Shown here: piece by piece, positions 49,821-58,510 of the stretch
Layout of the letters: each line of letters opens with the position of its first letter
How positions within the stretch are numbered: position 1 is the first letter of the stretch
Source of the DNA: Candidatus Fermentibacter danicus
GTDB taxonomy: Bacteria > Fermentibacterota > Fermentibacteria > Fermentibacterales > Fermentibacteraceae
Reading direction: 5' to 3'
Length of the DNA: 63,154 nucleotides
Assembly (NCBI GenBank): GCA_001618605.1
Contig: LKHC01000145.1
Span: forward strand, 3,831-66,984
Notes under the pieces: generated by a model
What the model was told of the DNA's origin: nothing
Seen by the model: the letters and a program-made list of their open reading frames with translations, nothing else
Database searches by the model: none
Position numbers and translations under genes: made by a program

Positions 49821-50688
49821 CGAAACCTTTCCCCGCCATTCCGGGCGGTCTGGATGGATCAGGCGCGAAGTTAAGACACTCATCCTCACCTGTCCAGTAC
49901 TTCTTGCAGCCGCCTGCGGCGGCGGGGGCGGCGATCCCGATCCGGTGACACCGGAAAACATAACTGAATCCTCTATCCAGCCGGGCGCTCCGGCCGTGTT
50001 CATGGTGAGCGCCGCGCCGCCGGACACGATGCCTCTATTCTGGAGCGTTCCAGGTCCCGTCGGCGAGGTCAGGCCACGGGTTTCGCCCGGCGACGAGGTC
50101 GAGGCCGGCGACACCCTGGCCACCGGCAGGGACTCCATGTCGATGATGGAGCTCGAACGCTCGCGGATGGCCCTTGCCATTGCACAGGCCCGTTTCGACG
50201 TCTCGCCGGGCGACACCTCCCTCGCCGTGATCCTTGCGGAAGAGTCAGCCAGGTGCGCCGCGCTGGATTCCGCATCGCGCCTGGTCCTCACGGCCCCCGT
50301 GGCCGGCCTGGTCGTCTCCGTCCCACGGCCGGTCCCGGGCGGGCCTGTGGTTCTGATCCTGACCGGGATCGACAGCCTTGTCGCCCTGACGCCGCCGCCG
50401 GGCGCCGGAATGCTGAGATGGCCGGAATCGGCCGGTCCGCTCCGGCTCGTGGAAATCGGCGACGGTTGCGCCATATATTCCGGCCTGCCGACGGACAGCC
50501 TGTTCGCCTTCCCGGGATCGTTCTCCGTCCCCAGGCAGGCGCTGAGGACTTCCGGGCTCGAGAGCTATCTGGTGCTGGAGGATGGTGACAGCCTCGCAAT
50601 CGAGGTGCTCTGCACGACGGGTTCGACTCTGACGGTCACCGGGGCTCTCCCGGCGGATTCGCGAATACGGGTCTGGGCCGGTCCGTGA
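49789..50688 (+). CDS. lipoprotein with HlyD-like lipoyl/barrel-sandwich domain
   Basis: The mature protein begins at the lipobox Cys encoded at 49915 (LLAAAC). It has ~258 residues with a barrel-sandwich hybrid: VGEVRPRVSPGDEVEAGDTLAT, a short helical hairpin (LERSRMALAIAQARF...LAEESARCAALD) and LTAPVAGLVV, as in periplasmic adaptor subunits but shorter. No efflux pump is nearby. The start is a puzzle: ATG 49789 has a good ribosome site but adds 42 residues before the Cys and overlaps the divergent start at 49820; nearer in-frame options are ATC 49858 and GTT 49870. The latter would give a textbook lipoprotein signal. Confidence 0.7.
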   Translation: MTAGGLSKSRIETFPRHSGRSGWIRREVKTLILTCPVLLAAACGGGGGDPDPVTPENITESSIQPGAPAVFMVSAAPPDTMPLFWSVPGPVGEVRPRVSPGDEVEAGDTLATGRDSMSMMELERSRMALAIAQARFDVSPGDTSLAVILAEESARCAALDSASRLVLTAPVAGLVVSVPRPVPGGPVVLILTGIDSLVALTPPPGAGMLRWPESAGPLRLVEIGDGCAIYSGLPTDSLFAFPGSFSVPRQALRTSGLESYLVLEDGDSLAIEVLCTTGSTLTVTGALPADSRIRVWAGP

Positions 50689-50723
50689 CCGGTGCAGGCT
50701 GCTGACTGAGGGGGAGGTGTTTC

Positions 50724-51977
50724 ATGCGTTCTGACCGCGGCGGATTCTCCCTGGAGGCGGGTTTCGACTTCCCCGGGATTTCCCGGCAGGCGCTGGAAGC
50801 GTTCGGCGAATGGAGGAGGGCCGGCAGGCTGGGCTTCATGCAACTGCCCTTCGAAAGGGAATATGAGGCCATGTGTCTCGAAACGGCGAAGTCCTTCGAC
50901 GGGCTGGTCGACGACGTGGTGCTGGATGGAATAGGCGGCTCGGCCCTCGGCGCCAGATGTCTGCTGTCCGCCCTCGCCGCCGGGCCGGACGCCCGCCCGG
51001 GGATCCATGTGATCGATTCGCCCGACCCTTTCACTGTCTCCCGCATCAAGGAGTCCTGCGATCCCGCGAGGACGCTCCTGCTCGTGATCACGAAGTCGGG
51101 TTCCACCGCCGAGACCATGTCGCTGTTCCTGTCCTTCCACGACTGGCTGCCGGAGGATCTCCGTGATTCGAGGATCGTCACCGTCACCGATCCCGCCAGG
51201 GGAGACCTCAGGCGGCTCTCGACGGACAGAGGCTGGCCTTCGCTTCCGGTACCCCCTTCGGTCGGAGGCAGATACAGCGTCCTGTCCCCGGTCGGGCTTC
51301 TTCCCGCGGCTCTGGCCGGCATCGATACCTCCGCTCTGCTGGACGGAGCCGCCTCCAGCGTGGAGGACTTCGACTCGGACGCTCCAGGAAGCCTTGCCGG
51401 AAGGCTTGCGGCGTGCTGGCTGTCGCACTTCGTCACCCATCCGGTGCACGTCTTCTTCGTTTACTGCGACAGGCTTTACGACACCGCGCTATGGTTCTCC
51501 CAGCTCTGGGCGGAGAGCCTCGGGAAAACCTCTCCCGACGGATCGGGAGGCATCGGGCAGACTCCGCTGGCCTGCCGGGGGCCGGCCGATCAGCATTCGC
51601 TCGTCCAGCTCTTCATGGAGGGCCCGTCCGACAAGTTCTTCACCTTCCTCGAGGTGGGCGGGCCATCGGAGCCACTTCCCGGCGGCTTCCAGGGATATCC
51701 ATCGATAGAGTGGCTGGAGGGGAGGACCCTGAGCGAGCTCCGGTCGGCTGAGGCTTTCGCGACCGCATCCGCCCTGGAGGAGAAGGGCCTGCCGGTTTGC
51801 AGACTCTCGATCGACCGTTCCCCGGACGCCTTCGACATGGGCAGGCTGCTCTGCACGATCGAGATCGCCACGGTTCTCACGGGACTCTCACTGGGCATCG
51901 ATCCACTGGACCAGCCCGGGGTTGAGCGTGGCAAATATTTGACGTTCAAGCAAATGGGCAGGCCGGGCTGGAATTGA
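50724..51977 (+). CDS. pgi: glucose-6-phosphate isomerase
   Basis: 417 residues, a short bacterial form. Interconverts glucose-6- and fructose-6-phosphate. DGIGGSALGARCLL (~69), ITKSGSTAETMS (~124), GGRYSVLSPVGLLPA (~182), RGPADQHSLVQLFMEG (~284, catalytic Glu/His region) and the C-terminal IDPLDQPGVERGK (~393, catalytic Lys-type region). GGGGGAGGTG lies upstream of ATG 50724. First gene of the long plus-strand run to 63.0 kb; the next gene starts within its stop (TTGA). Confidence 0.95.
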   Translation: MRSDRGGFSLEAGFDFPGISRQALEAFGEWRRAGRLGFMQLPFEREYEAMCLETAKSFDGLVDDVVLDGIGGSALGARCLLSALAAGPDARPGIHVIDSPDPFTVSRIKESCDPARTLLLVITKSGSTAETMSLFLSFHDWLPEDLRDSRIVTVTDPARGDLRRLSTDRGWPSLPVPPSVGGRYSVLSPVGLLPAALAGIDTSALLDGAASSVEDFDSDAPGSLAGRLAACWLSHFVTHPVHVFFVYCDRLYDTALWFSQLWAESLGKTSPDGSGGIGQTPLACRGPADQHSLVQLFMEGPSDKFFTFLEVGGPSEPLPGGFQGYPSIEWLEGRTLSELRSAEAFATASALEEKGLPVCRLSIDRSPDAFDMGRLLCTIEIATVLTGLSLGIDPLDQPGVERGKYLTFKQMGRPGWN

Positions 51978-53239
51978 CCACGATCCCGCTCCTCCTGGCG
52001 GCGCTGGCCTCCTTCGAGCCTTCCCCGATCGACCTGCTCGAGACGGAACTCCTCCTGGAATGGTCCGAACTCCCGTTCATGGCTGCGGACGATTCGAGGA
52101 TTCTCATCGACGGCCACCCTCGAATGCTGCTCCCGGGCGGTGTCCCTCTCCCCGCCTGGGGCTCCTTCGAATCGGTTTCCGTCAGGAGTCCTCTGGAAGC
52201 CGGCGTATGGGGGGGCGGAGGATGGACGATGGAGTTCGCCGTGCCGGAGATTCCCGACAGCAGCTACAGGAGCATGGCCGGCCTGATGGAGAGCACAGTC
52301 GGAAGGAACAGGTATGCCGGACTCCTCCAGAGGCCTCTCCCGATGGGGCTGGGGTTCGGAGCAGCCCTCGGGCGGGAGGACACGCTCTCTACACAGCTCC
52401 TGAGCCTCGTCCGTAAGCCGTTTTCACTCGACGGATTCCTGTGGCAGGGCTCGGGCATCCCCGACGGATACGCCGCCCGTGCCTCGTTCGCCCCCGGCAG
52501 GCCCGATCTCGAAGTATCCTGCGGCATCGTTTCGCCTTCCGGGGGCGTCACTTACGCCGAACCATCGCTCTCCGCCGCCTTCGGCAGCGGCAGTCTCCGC
52601 ATGGAGGCCGCAGCCGGAGCTTCCGCATGGGATTCGATAGCTCATGTCGAGGCTCATCTGAAGGCCTCGGCCGGATTCGGGGGGACGATCCTGGTGGCGA
52701 GAGGGGATCTGTCCGGCGATCCCGATGACGCGGAAGCCGTTGGCATGGCGGGAGTCCTGCAGACGATACCCTCGGGACCGGTTCTGGGCGTGGCCCTCAC
52801 CGGCGCGGGGGAATCCGGGGGCGGATTGCTCGCCACGGCCTCATGGGGTCCGGTCGGAGCAGAAGCGTACTACCGGGACGGCGCCTTCACCTCGGGAATC
52901 CACCTGAGATGGCCCTCCTGGCTATCGGCCTCGGCCTTCCGGTCGGACAGCCTGCTGCGTGCCGCGATGACGGTATTCCCCGGGTTCGCCTACGGCAGGA
53001 ACGGCAGGATCAACATCGGTGGAAGAATGACGGCCACGCGCACCGGAGAGGACGATCCGACGGAGGAGATCCGCGCCGACTTCTGCACCGCGTTTTCGCT
53101 CGGAGGGTTCTCGCTCGTTGGAGCAGTGGAGGACATATTCGACGACGGAGACCGGAGGATTGCCTATGGCATCGTCTGGAGGTTCTCCGATCCGCCTGCA
53201 TGGCGGCCCGCCGATCCCGGGGAGGAGCGAGGAAGATGA
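51974..53239 (+). CDS. unassigned envelope protein, probable beta-barrel
   Basis: 421 residues from TTG 51974. A short hydrophobic N-terminus (PLLLAALASFEPSP) could be a signal peptide. The rest alternates polar and small/hydrophobic residues with many glycines, e.g. GLGFGAALGRED, ASAGFGGTILVARGDLSG, GAYGRNGRINIGGRMTATRTGED, and ends in YGIVWRF plus a polar tail, consistent with an outer-membrane barrel. No named family recognised. Overlaps pgi and purN, so it is coupled to both. Confidence 0.65.
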   Translation: MTTIPLLLAALASFEPSPIDLLETELLLEWSELPFMAADDSRILIDGHPRMLLPGGVPLPAWGSFESVSVRSPLEAGVWGGGGWTMEFAVPEIPDSSYRSMAGLMESTVGRNRYAGLLQRPLPMGLGFGAALGREDTLSTQLLSLVRKPFSLDGFLWQGSGIPDGYAARASFAPGRPDLEVSCGIVSPSGGVTYAEPSLSAAFGSGSLRMEAAAGASAWDSIAHVEAHLKASAGFGGTILVARGDLSGDPDDAEAVGMAGVLQTIPSGPVLGVALTGAGESGGGLLATASWGPVGAEAYYRDGAFTSGIHLRWPSWLSASAFRSDSLLRAAMTVFPGFAYGRNGRINIGGRMTATRTGEDDPTEEIRADFCTAFSLGGFSLVGAVEDIFDDGDRRIAYGIVWRFSDPPAWRPADPGEERGR

Positions 53240-53877
53240 GCGGCAGAAGGATAGCGGTGCTGGCCTCCGGAAGGGGCAGCAACTTCGAGGCTCTCTGCAC
53301 CGCCGACCTGGGAGACGCATCGGTGGTGCTGCTCGCCACAGACAACCCGAAGGCGGAGGCATTGATAAAGGCGAAGCGTCTCGGGATAGAGAAGGCGGTT
53401 TTCGATCCGGGGGCCGCACGCGGTGCATCCCCGGCCGGAATGGAGGCTTCCATCGCGGCTCTTCTCGAGGACAGGGGGATCGATCTGGTCTGTCTGGCCG
53501 GCTTCATGAGGATATTGAAGGGGCCTCTCCTGGACAGGTTCGAGGGCAGGATACTGAACATCCATCCATCCCTGCTGCCCTCGTTCCCCGGGCTGGATGC
53601 ACAGGCCAGGGCTCTCGAGTACGGCGTGAGGATCACCGGCTGCACCGTTCATTACGTGGACGCCGGTACGGATACCGGCCCGGTCGTGCTCCAGGCGGCC
53701 GTCCCGGTACTCGGGACCGATACGGTGGAGTCGCTCTCCCGCCGCATACTCAGGGAGGAACACCGGATATACCCGCTTGCAGTCCGGCTCCACTGCGAGG
53801 GGAGCATCCGCCTCGACGGGAGGACCGTCCATTTCCACGGGACGGACGGTATTCCAGGCCCGCTCGCTTCGTTATGA
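53236..53877 (+). CDS. purN: phosphoribosylglycinamide formyltransferase
   Basis: 213 residues, usual length. Transfers formyl from 10-formyl-THF to GAR in purine synthesis. VLASGRGSNFEAL at the start, CLAGFMRIL (~87), ILNIHPSLLPSFPG (~106, catalytic Asn and His) and GTDTGPVVLQ (~143, catalytic Asp). ATG 53236 overlaps the preceding stop. No other pur gene is in the window. Confidence 0.96.
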   Translation: MSGRRIAVLASGRGSNFEALCTADLGDASVVLLATDNPKAEALIKAKRLGIEKAVFDPGAARGASPAGMEASIAALLEDRGIDLVCLAGFMRILKGPLLDRFEGRILNIHPSLLPSFPGLDAQARALEYGVRITGCTVHYVDAGTDTGPVVLQAAVPVLGTDTVESLSRRILREEHRIYPLAVRLHCEGSIRLDGRTVHFHGTDGIPGPLASL

Positions 53878-53913
53878 TACTCTGTTGCGAAAACATGGTC
53901 CGGAGGTAGCCCG

Positions 53914-54843
53914 ATGCTCGTCTGGAGCCTTGCATGGCTCATGGTTTTCTCGACGTCGTCCGATCCCGATCCGGGACCGGCCGGGATTCCGCTTTCAGTC
54001 GGAGACGCGCGGCTGCACCCCTCGAGGATGTCCCTCTCCTGCTACCCTGGCGAAACCCTCTCCCTGTCCACCCCGGACAGTTGCTCCTGGGCGTTTTCCG
54101 GAGGCGAGCCCGCTTCCTGTTCCGGTACCTCCGCCTCCTGGACGGCTCCCAGGAGACACGGCGTGGTCAGGCTCTCCCTGTCTTCGCGGGATGCGGTTCA
54201 GGAATACGCCCTGATCATCCTTGTCGATGCGTCCAGATGGAGGACCACGACCCTGAACTCATATCCGATCGGCCTCTATGGCGACGGAAACTCGAGGCGC
54301 GACAATCCGGCCGCCTTCATCGAGATGCGTCAGGCCGACGCCGGCGTCAGGCTCTCAAGCCATTTCACCCTGGGCGAGTTCCTCGGCCACACGGAAGGCT
54401 GTTATCCGCAATACCTCGCACTGGATCTGAGGCTGGTCGACAAGCTCGAAACACTGCTCTCCTCTCTCGGGGAGTCGTACCCCGAACCGCTCGACATCCA
54501 CGTGTTCAGCGGATTCAGGTCTCCGGAATACAACAGCTCCATCGGCAACGAGACGGACTTCAGCGCCCATCTCTACGGCACCGCAGCGGACATCTGGGTA
54601 GAGAGCTTTCCGCCCAACAACCTGATGGACGACGTGGACAGGAACAAGAGGATCGACATAGGCGACGGGAGCTTCATAGTCGATCTGACCAGGCGGATCG
54701 AGGCCTCCGGTTCCGTTCCCGTCGGCGGGGCGTCGGCCTACAGATGGACTCCGCAACACGGTCCGTTCGTACACATCGACGTCCGGGGAAGGCCCGCGAG
54801 CTGGCAGACCCAGCTCAACCTCGTCCCGGATCCGGTCATCTAG
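53914..54843 (+). CDS. secreted M15-family D,D-/L,D-carboxypeptidase-like protein
   Basis: 309 residues with a signal peptide. A ~100-residue beta-rich N-terminal part (SLSCYPGETLSLSTPDSCSW) precedes a peptidase M15A domain (~135-305): HFTLGEFLGH, FSGFRSPEYNSSIG, SAHLYGTAADIWV (SxHxxGxAxD zinc motif, His and Asp ligands) and HGPFVHIDVRG (third ligand His). Such enzymes trim peptide stems of peptidoglycan. It is followed 11 bases later by an L,D-transpeptidase, forming a wall-remodelling pair. CGGAGGT precedes ATG 53914. Confidence 0.88.
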   Translation: MLVWSLAWLMVFSTSSDPDPGPAGIPLSVGDARLHPSRMSLSCYPGETLSLSTPDSCSWAFSGGEPASCSGTSASWTAPRRHGVVRLSLSSRDAVQEYALIILVDASRWRTTTLNSYPIGLYGDGNSRRDNPAAFIEMRQADAGVRLSSHFTLGEFLGHTEGCYPQYLALDLRLVDKLETLLSSLGESYPEPLDIHVFSGFRSPEYNSSIGNETDFSAHLYGTAADIWVESFPPNNLMDDVDRNKRIDIGDGSFIVDLTRRIEASGSVPVGGASAYRWTPQHGPFVHIDVRGRPASWQTQLNLVPDPVI

Positions 54844-54854
54844 GAAGGAACCCC

Positions 54855-55634
54855 TTGAAAACACTCAGCGGATCCGCGGCCGTCCTCGGCTGTTGTCTGG
54901 CGGCGAGCCTCGCCGCATTGCTCGTGATGGCCATGATGCTGAGGGCGGAGCGCTCCGGGGCGTCGAAGGTTCTGGACGATGCCAGAGCCTCGATAGCTCT
55001 CATGGACACCATCCTCTCCGCAGATTCCACGCTCGGCGCCTGCAGGGACTCCATGGAGTACTACCGGGGCCGCACCGTCTCACTGGAGGCACGGATCGCC
55101 GCGGACAGCATTGCATCGGTCTTCCCCGGCTACTACCTGATCATCGATACCGGCCAGAACAGGTTCCATCTCCGCATGGGCGATCTCCTGGTGAGGTCCG
55201 GATACTGCGGCACCGGGAAGGGCTGGACCTCCAACGTAACGGGCGAGACCTGGGATTTCAGCACTCCGAGAGGTCTGAGGCACGTACTAGGCAACGGGAC
55301 TAATCCATACTGGTTCAGGCCGGACTGGTTCTGGCTGGAGCAGAATGCCGCTCCTCCGGATCCCGACCAGGTGGTCACGATCCCGCAGGATCTCTCCTAC
55401 GAAGAACAGATCGCCTACTACAACGACTCCCTGACGGCCGGGGAGAGGTTCTATGTCCGGCAGGTGCCCGGGGCGCTTGGCTCCTACAAGGTCGACCTGG
55501 GCGGAGGCGTGCTGCTGCACTACGGCACGGGGAGGGGCGGCAACGTCAGCCATGGATGCATCAGGCTCAGCAGCGCCGATCTCGAGGCAATCTACAGGAC
55601 TCTTCCCATCGGCGCGCCGGTTCTGATCTACTGA
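54855..55634 (+). CDS. L,D-transpeptidase (YkuD family) with N-terminal membrane anchor
   Basis: 259 residues from TTG 54855 (GGAAGGA 6 bases upstream). N-terminal helix (AAVLGCCLAASLAALLVMAMML), a short coiled-coil-like stalk (~35-85), then the YkuD domain (~90-259) ending in the active-site signature HYGTGRGGNVSHGCIRLSSADL with the catalytic Cys in SHGC. Forms 3-3 cross-links or attaches lipoproteins to peptidoglycan, or destroys such bonds. Directly downstream of the M15 enzyme. Confidence 0.92.
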   Translation: MKTLSGSAAVLGCCLAASLAALLVMAMMLRAERSGASKVLDDARASIALMDTILSADSTLGACRDSMEYYRGRTVSLEARIAADSIASVFPGYYLIIDTGQNRFHLRMGDLLVRSGYCGTGKGWTSNVTGETWDFSTPRGLRHVLGNGTNPYWFRPDWFWLEQNAAPPDPDQVVTIPQDLSYEEQIAYYNDSLTAGERFYVRQVPGALGSYKVDLGGGVLLHYGTGRGGNVSHGCIRLSSADLEAIYRTLPIGAPVLIY

Positions 55635-55647
55635 TGCGGAGGTTCAC

Positions 55648-56916
55648 ATGACCAGATCCGCGGCCGCGCCCGGCAGAATCCCGGGCTCCAGGTTCGCCCC
55701 GCTCATAGGCGCCCTTGCCGCGCTGGTCGTGACGGCCGTCGTCATCGTCGCGATAAGGGCCGGTGGAGGCGGGGGGCCGGCGGACGGCGACGAGAACGCC
55801 GAGATGGGGGCGGTCACAGTCGAGGCCATCCCCGACTCCGTCAGGGACGAGATCCCGAATACATGGTCCCAGCCCAGGAACGACCCGTCCGGAACCGGAG
55901 TCTGGGGGCCGGATGTCGGTTCGCCCATGGACACCCTGTGGAGAATCCATACCGGCATGGAGTTCTTCGCAGCCCCCGCCCTCTGCGGCGGGACCCTCTA
56001 TTTCGGAGGGAACGACGGCGTCTTCATGGCCGTCTCGGCCGCCGACGGCTCGCGGCTATGGGCGTTCGGAACGTCCTGCGGCCTGAACGGAGAGGCTGCA
56101 GTAAGCGACAGTGCAGTGTTCTTCTGCGGCCAGGACGGATATGTCTACTCGCTGGACCGCGCATCGGGCTCGCTCCGCTGGAAGGCGGGACTGGGATACC
56201 ACATCTTCGCATCGGTGGGGCTCCTCTGCGATACCATCCTCGTCACCGGCAACTCCGAGGGCTCGATTGCGGCGCTGTCGGCTGCGAGCGGCGATCTGCT
56301 CTGGTCCGCATCGCCGGGCGGCGTGATACTCGGTCCTGCTCTTGCAGACACGATTGCTGTATTCACCTCGGAGGACGGGATCGCGTGCGCCTACGGCGCC
56401 GGCGGGAACGAGCTCTGGAGGAGGGATTTCTCCGCGCAGGCCTCCGCTCCTTCGATAGGAGGCTCTTCAGTCTATATCGGCTTCTCGGACGGAGTCGTGA
56501 GAAGGATCGACCTCGCTTCGGGAACGGTCGTGTGGGAAACCGACCTGGTGCACCAACCCGTCCGCACCGTCATTTCCAGACCCGTCCTCTCAGGGGGCAG
56601 AGTCTTCGCAGGCACGTGCGACAGCCGGGTGGTCTGCCTGTCCGAAGAGGACGGCTCCCTGCAGTGGGACACTCCCCTGGAGAACTGGGTCCAGCTTCCT
56701 CCCGCGGTCGGGGCGGCCTCGCTCTATGTCTGCTCCGACGACCAGCGTTTTCATGTGCTCGACGTCGAGACGGGCGAGATCCGGTTCAGCATCGAGATGG
56801 GCGGCTATTCGGGAACGGCGCCCATACTCGCCAACGGTACGGTCTATTTCGGAACCGCTTCGGGCGACTTCTTCGCCTTCCGCGGAACCCTGGCCGACGA
56901 CGGGGAAGAGCCCTGA
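55648..56916 (+). CDS. membrane-anchored PQQ-type beta-propeller protein (BamB-like)
   Basis: 422 residues. Single N-terminal helix (~20-38, LIGALAALVVTAVVIVAI) rather than a lipobox, a Gly/Asp linker, then about seven propeller blades each with a W/G motif: GSRLWAFG, GSLRWKAG, GDLLWSAS, NELWRRD, GTVVWET, GSLQWDTP, GEIRFSI. PQQ-like propellers of this sort include BamB, but BamB is a lipoprotein; here the repeat is close while the anchor differs, so an outer-membrane-assembly role is only a guess. TGATG overlap with era. Confidence 0.82.
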   Translation: MTRSAAAPGRIPGSRFAPLIGALAALVVTAVVIVAIRAGGGGGPADGDENAEMGAVTVEAIPDSVRDEIPNTWSQPRNDPSGTGVWGPDVGSPMDTLWRIHTGMEFFAAPALCGGTLYFGGNDGVFMAVSAADGSRLWAFGTSCGLNGEAAVSDSAVFFCGQDGYVYSLDRASGSLRWKAGLGYHIFASVGLLCDTILVTGNSEGSIAALSAASGDLLWSASPGGVILGPALADTIAVFTSEDGIACAYGAGGNELWRRDFSAQASAPSIGGSSVYIGFSDGVVRRIDLASGTVVWETDLVHQPVRTVISRPVLSGGRVFAGTCDSRVVCLSEEDGSLQWDTPLENWVQLPPAVGAASLYVCSDDQRFHVLDVETGEIRFSIEMGGYSGTAPILANGTVYFGTASGDFFAFRGTLADDGEEP

Positions 56917-57797
56917 TGACCCGGGAGGAGGGGAGGATACACGCCGGATACGCCGTTATCGCGGGAGCCGCCAACTCCGGCAAGTCCTCTCTCTTCAACT
57001 ATTTGGTAGGCAAGAACATATCCCCGGTCACTCCGGGCCGGGGCACGACGCGGGTGCCGCTCTCCGGGATCTGCCACAGGGCGGGGGATGACTGCCAGGT
57101 ATGCCTGATCGACACGCCGCCTCTCGCATCGGCCGTCAACCTGAACCTGCTGGACTGGATGGATGCGGCATGCCTGCTGGTGGATGCGACCCGTCTCGGC
57201 GAGGAGCTTTCCTCCCCCGAGGCATCCGAGCTGTTCAGGCGTTTCGAGGGCAGGCCGGTCGTGCTGGGCCTGACCCATGTGGACAGATTCGATGCCTCCC
57301 TCTGGCGTGCGCTTCTCAACCAGGCCGGTCTCATGCGGGAGTTCCCGTACGCCGTAGCCATGTGTCCGCCGCGGGGGACGGGTGCAGCGGAGATGCTCGA
57401 CGCCCTGGTCCGGCTGCTCCCCATGAGAAGGAGGCTCTTTCCGGACGGCTGCATCACCCTCCATTCCGAGCGCTTCCTCGTGTCGGAACTCATCAGGACG
57501 GAACTGTTCCACGTCCTCCCGGAGGAGATAGCCACCTCCACGGCCGTCCAGATCGAGGAGTACTCCCTCCGGGATTCCAAGACCTACATCAGGGCCAATC
57601 TCCTGGTATCCAGGCATTCCTTCAAGGGCATCGTGATAGGGCGCAGAGGGCAGACACTCCAGAAGATAACGGACTCCGCCTCCAGGGGAGCCGGCGACCT
57701 GCTCGGCAAGGTCGTCCTGCCCGACCTCTGGGTGAAGGTCCGGGAGTCGTGGCCCGACAACCGTCACGACCTGCTCGAGCTGGGCTATGTCATCTGA
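56916..57797 (+). CDS. era: GTPase Era with altered G4 motif
   Basis: 293 residues. Ribosome-assembly GTPase that binds 16S rRNA. P-loop GAANSGKSS (17-25), switch Thr pair in GRGTTR (~42-47), then DTPP instead of DTPG and THVD (~125) instead of the N/T-K-x-D of almost all Era proteins, so nucleotide binding may be altered. The C-terminal KH domain is typical: VSRHSFKGIVIGRRGQTLQKI and LWVKVRESWPDN. ATG 56916 overlaps the propeller gene stop. Overlaps scpA by 11 bases. Confidence 0.88.
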   Translation: MTREEGRIHAGYAVIAGAANSGKSSLFNYLVGKNISPVTPGRGTTRVPLSGICHRAGDDCQVCLIDTPPLASAVNLNLLDWMDAACLLVDATRLGEELSSPEASELFRRFEGRPVVLGLTHVDRFDASLWRALLNQAGLMREFPYAVAMCPPRGTGAAEMLDALVRLLPMRRRLFPDGCITLHSERFLVSELIRTELFHVLPEEIATSTAVQIEEYSLRDSKTYIRANLLVSRHSFKGIVIGRRGQTLQKITDSASRGAGDLLGKVVLPDLWVKVRESWPDNRHDLLELGYVI

Positions 57798-58509
57798 CGC
57801 CTGCCGGATCAGCCTCGAGCAGTTCGAGGGCCCTCTCGACCTTCTGCTCTATCTGATCAAGCGCGATGAGCTGGACATAAGAGAGGTGCCCATGGCAAGA
57901 GTAGCCTCGCAATACCTCGACTACATCCGGGAGGCCGAGGAACTCGACCTCGACATAGCGAGCGAATACCTGGTCATGGCGGCGACCCTCGCCAGCATCA
58001 AGAGCCGCGCCCTCCTCCCGTCCAGATCGGTGGAGGTCGAGGAGGATCCGGGCCGTGCCCTGATGCGCCAGCTCGTTCTGTACCGCGCCTTCAAGGAGGT
58101 CGCGGCGGAGCTCCGGGAGAGCGAGGAGATCTGGCGCAACGCGTTCCCTTCGGCGGGGGAGAGGGAGAGATGGGTTACGGACGCACCTAGGACGACCTCG
58201 CCGGGGGAGGTGACCCTGCTGGATCTGATCGAGGCGATGGACTCCCTCTCGGCCGTGCCCGAGGAGCCCGTCCAGAAATACAGGAGGCCAGAACTGAAGA
58301 TCAGCGAGTGTATCGAGATGATATCCACCAGACTGAGGCACGGGCGGGGAACCAGTTTCAGGGATCTCGTCGGCGCGACCCTCGACAGGCGCATCATCGT
58401 GGCCTTCTTCATCACCTTGCTGGAGCTCTCCAGACAGGGGCTGGTCACCTTCACCCAGCCTGTCCCGTTCGGTGAACTCGTACTCGTCAGGTCCGAAGGC
58501 TGGGTGTGA
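57787..58509 (+). CDS. scpA: segregation and condensation protein A
   Basis: 240 residues. The kleisin subunit of the bacterial Smc-ScpAB condensin. N-terminal FEGPLDLLLYLIKRDELDIREVPMA is the Smc-binding signature; AEYLVMAATLASIKSRALLP follows (~50-75), and the C-terminal winged helix has ISFRDL-type TSFRDLVGATLDRRIIVAFFITLLELSRQG. Overlaps era by 11 bases; scpB follows one base after its stop. smc itself is not in the window. Confidence 0.96.
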   Translation: MSSDACRISLEQFEGPLDLLLYLIKRDELDIREVPMARVASQYLDYIREAEELDLDIASEYLVMAATLASIKSRALLPSRSVEVEEDPGRALMRQLVLYRAFKEVAAELRESEEIWRNAFPSAGERERWVTDAPRTTSPGEVTLLDLIEAMDSLSAVPEEPVQKYRRPELKISECIEMISTRLRHGRGTSFRDLVGATLDRRIIVAFFITLLELSRQGLVTFTQPVPFGELVLVRSEGWV

Positions 58510-58510
58510 A

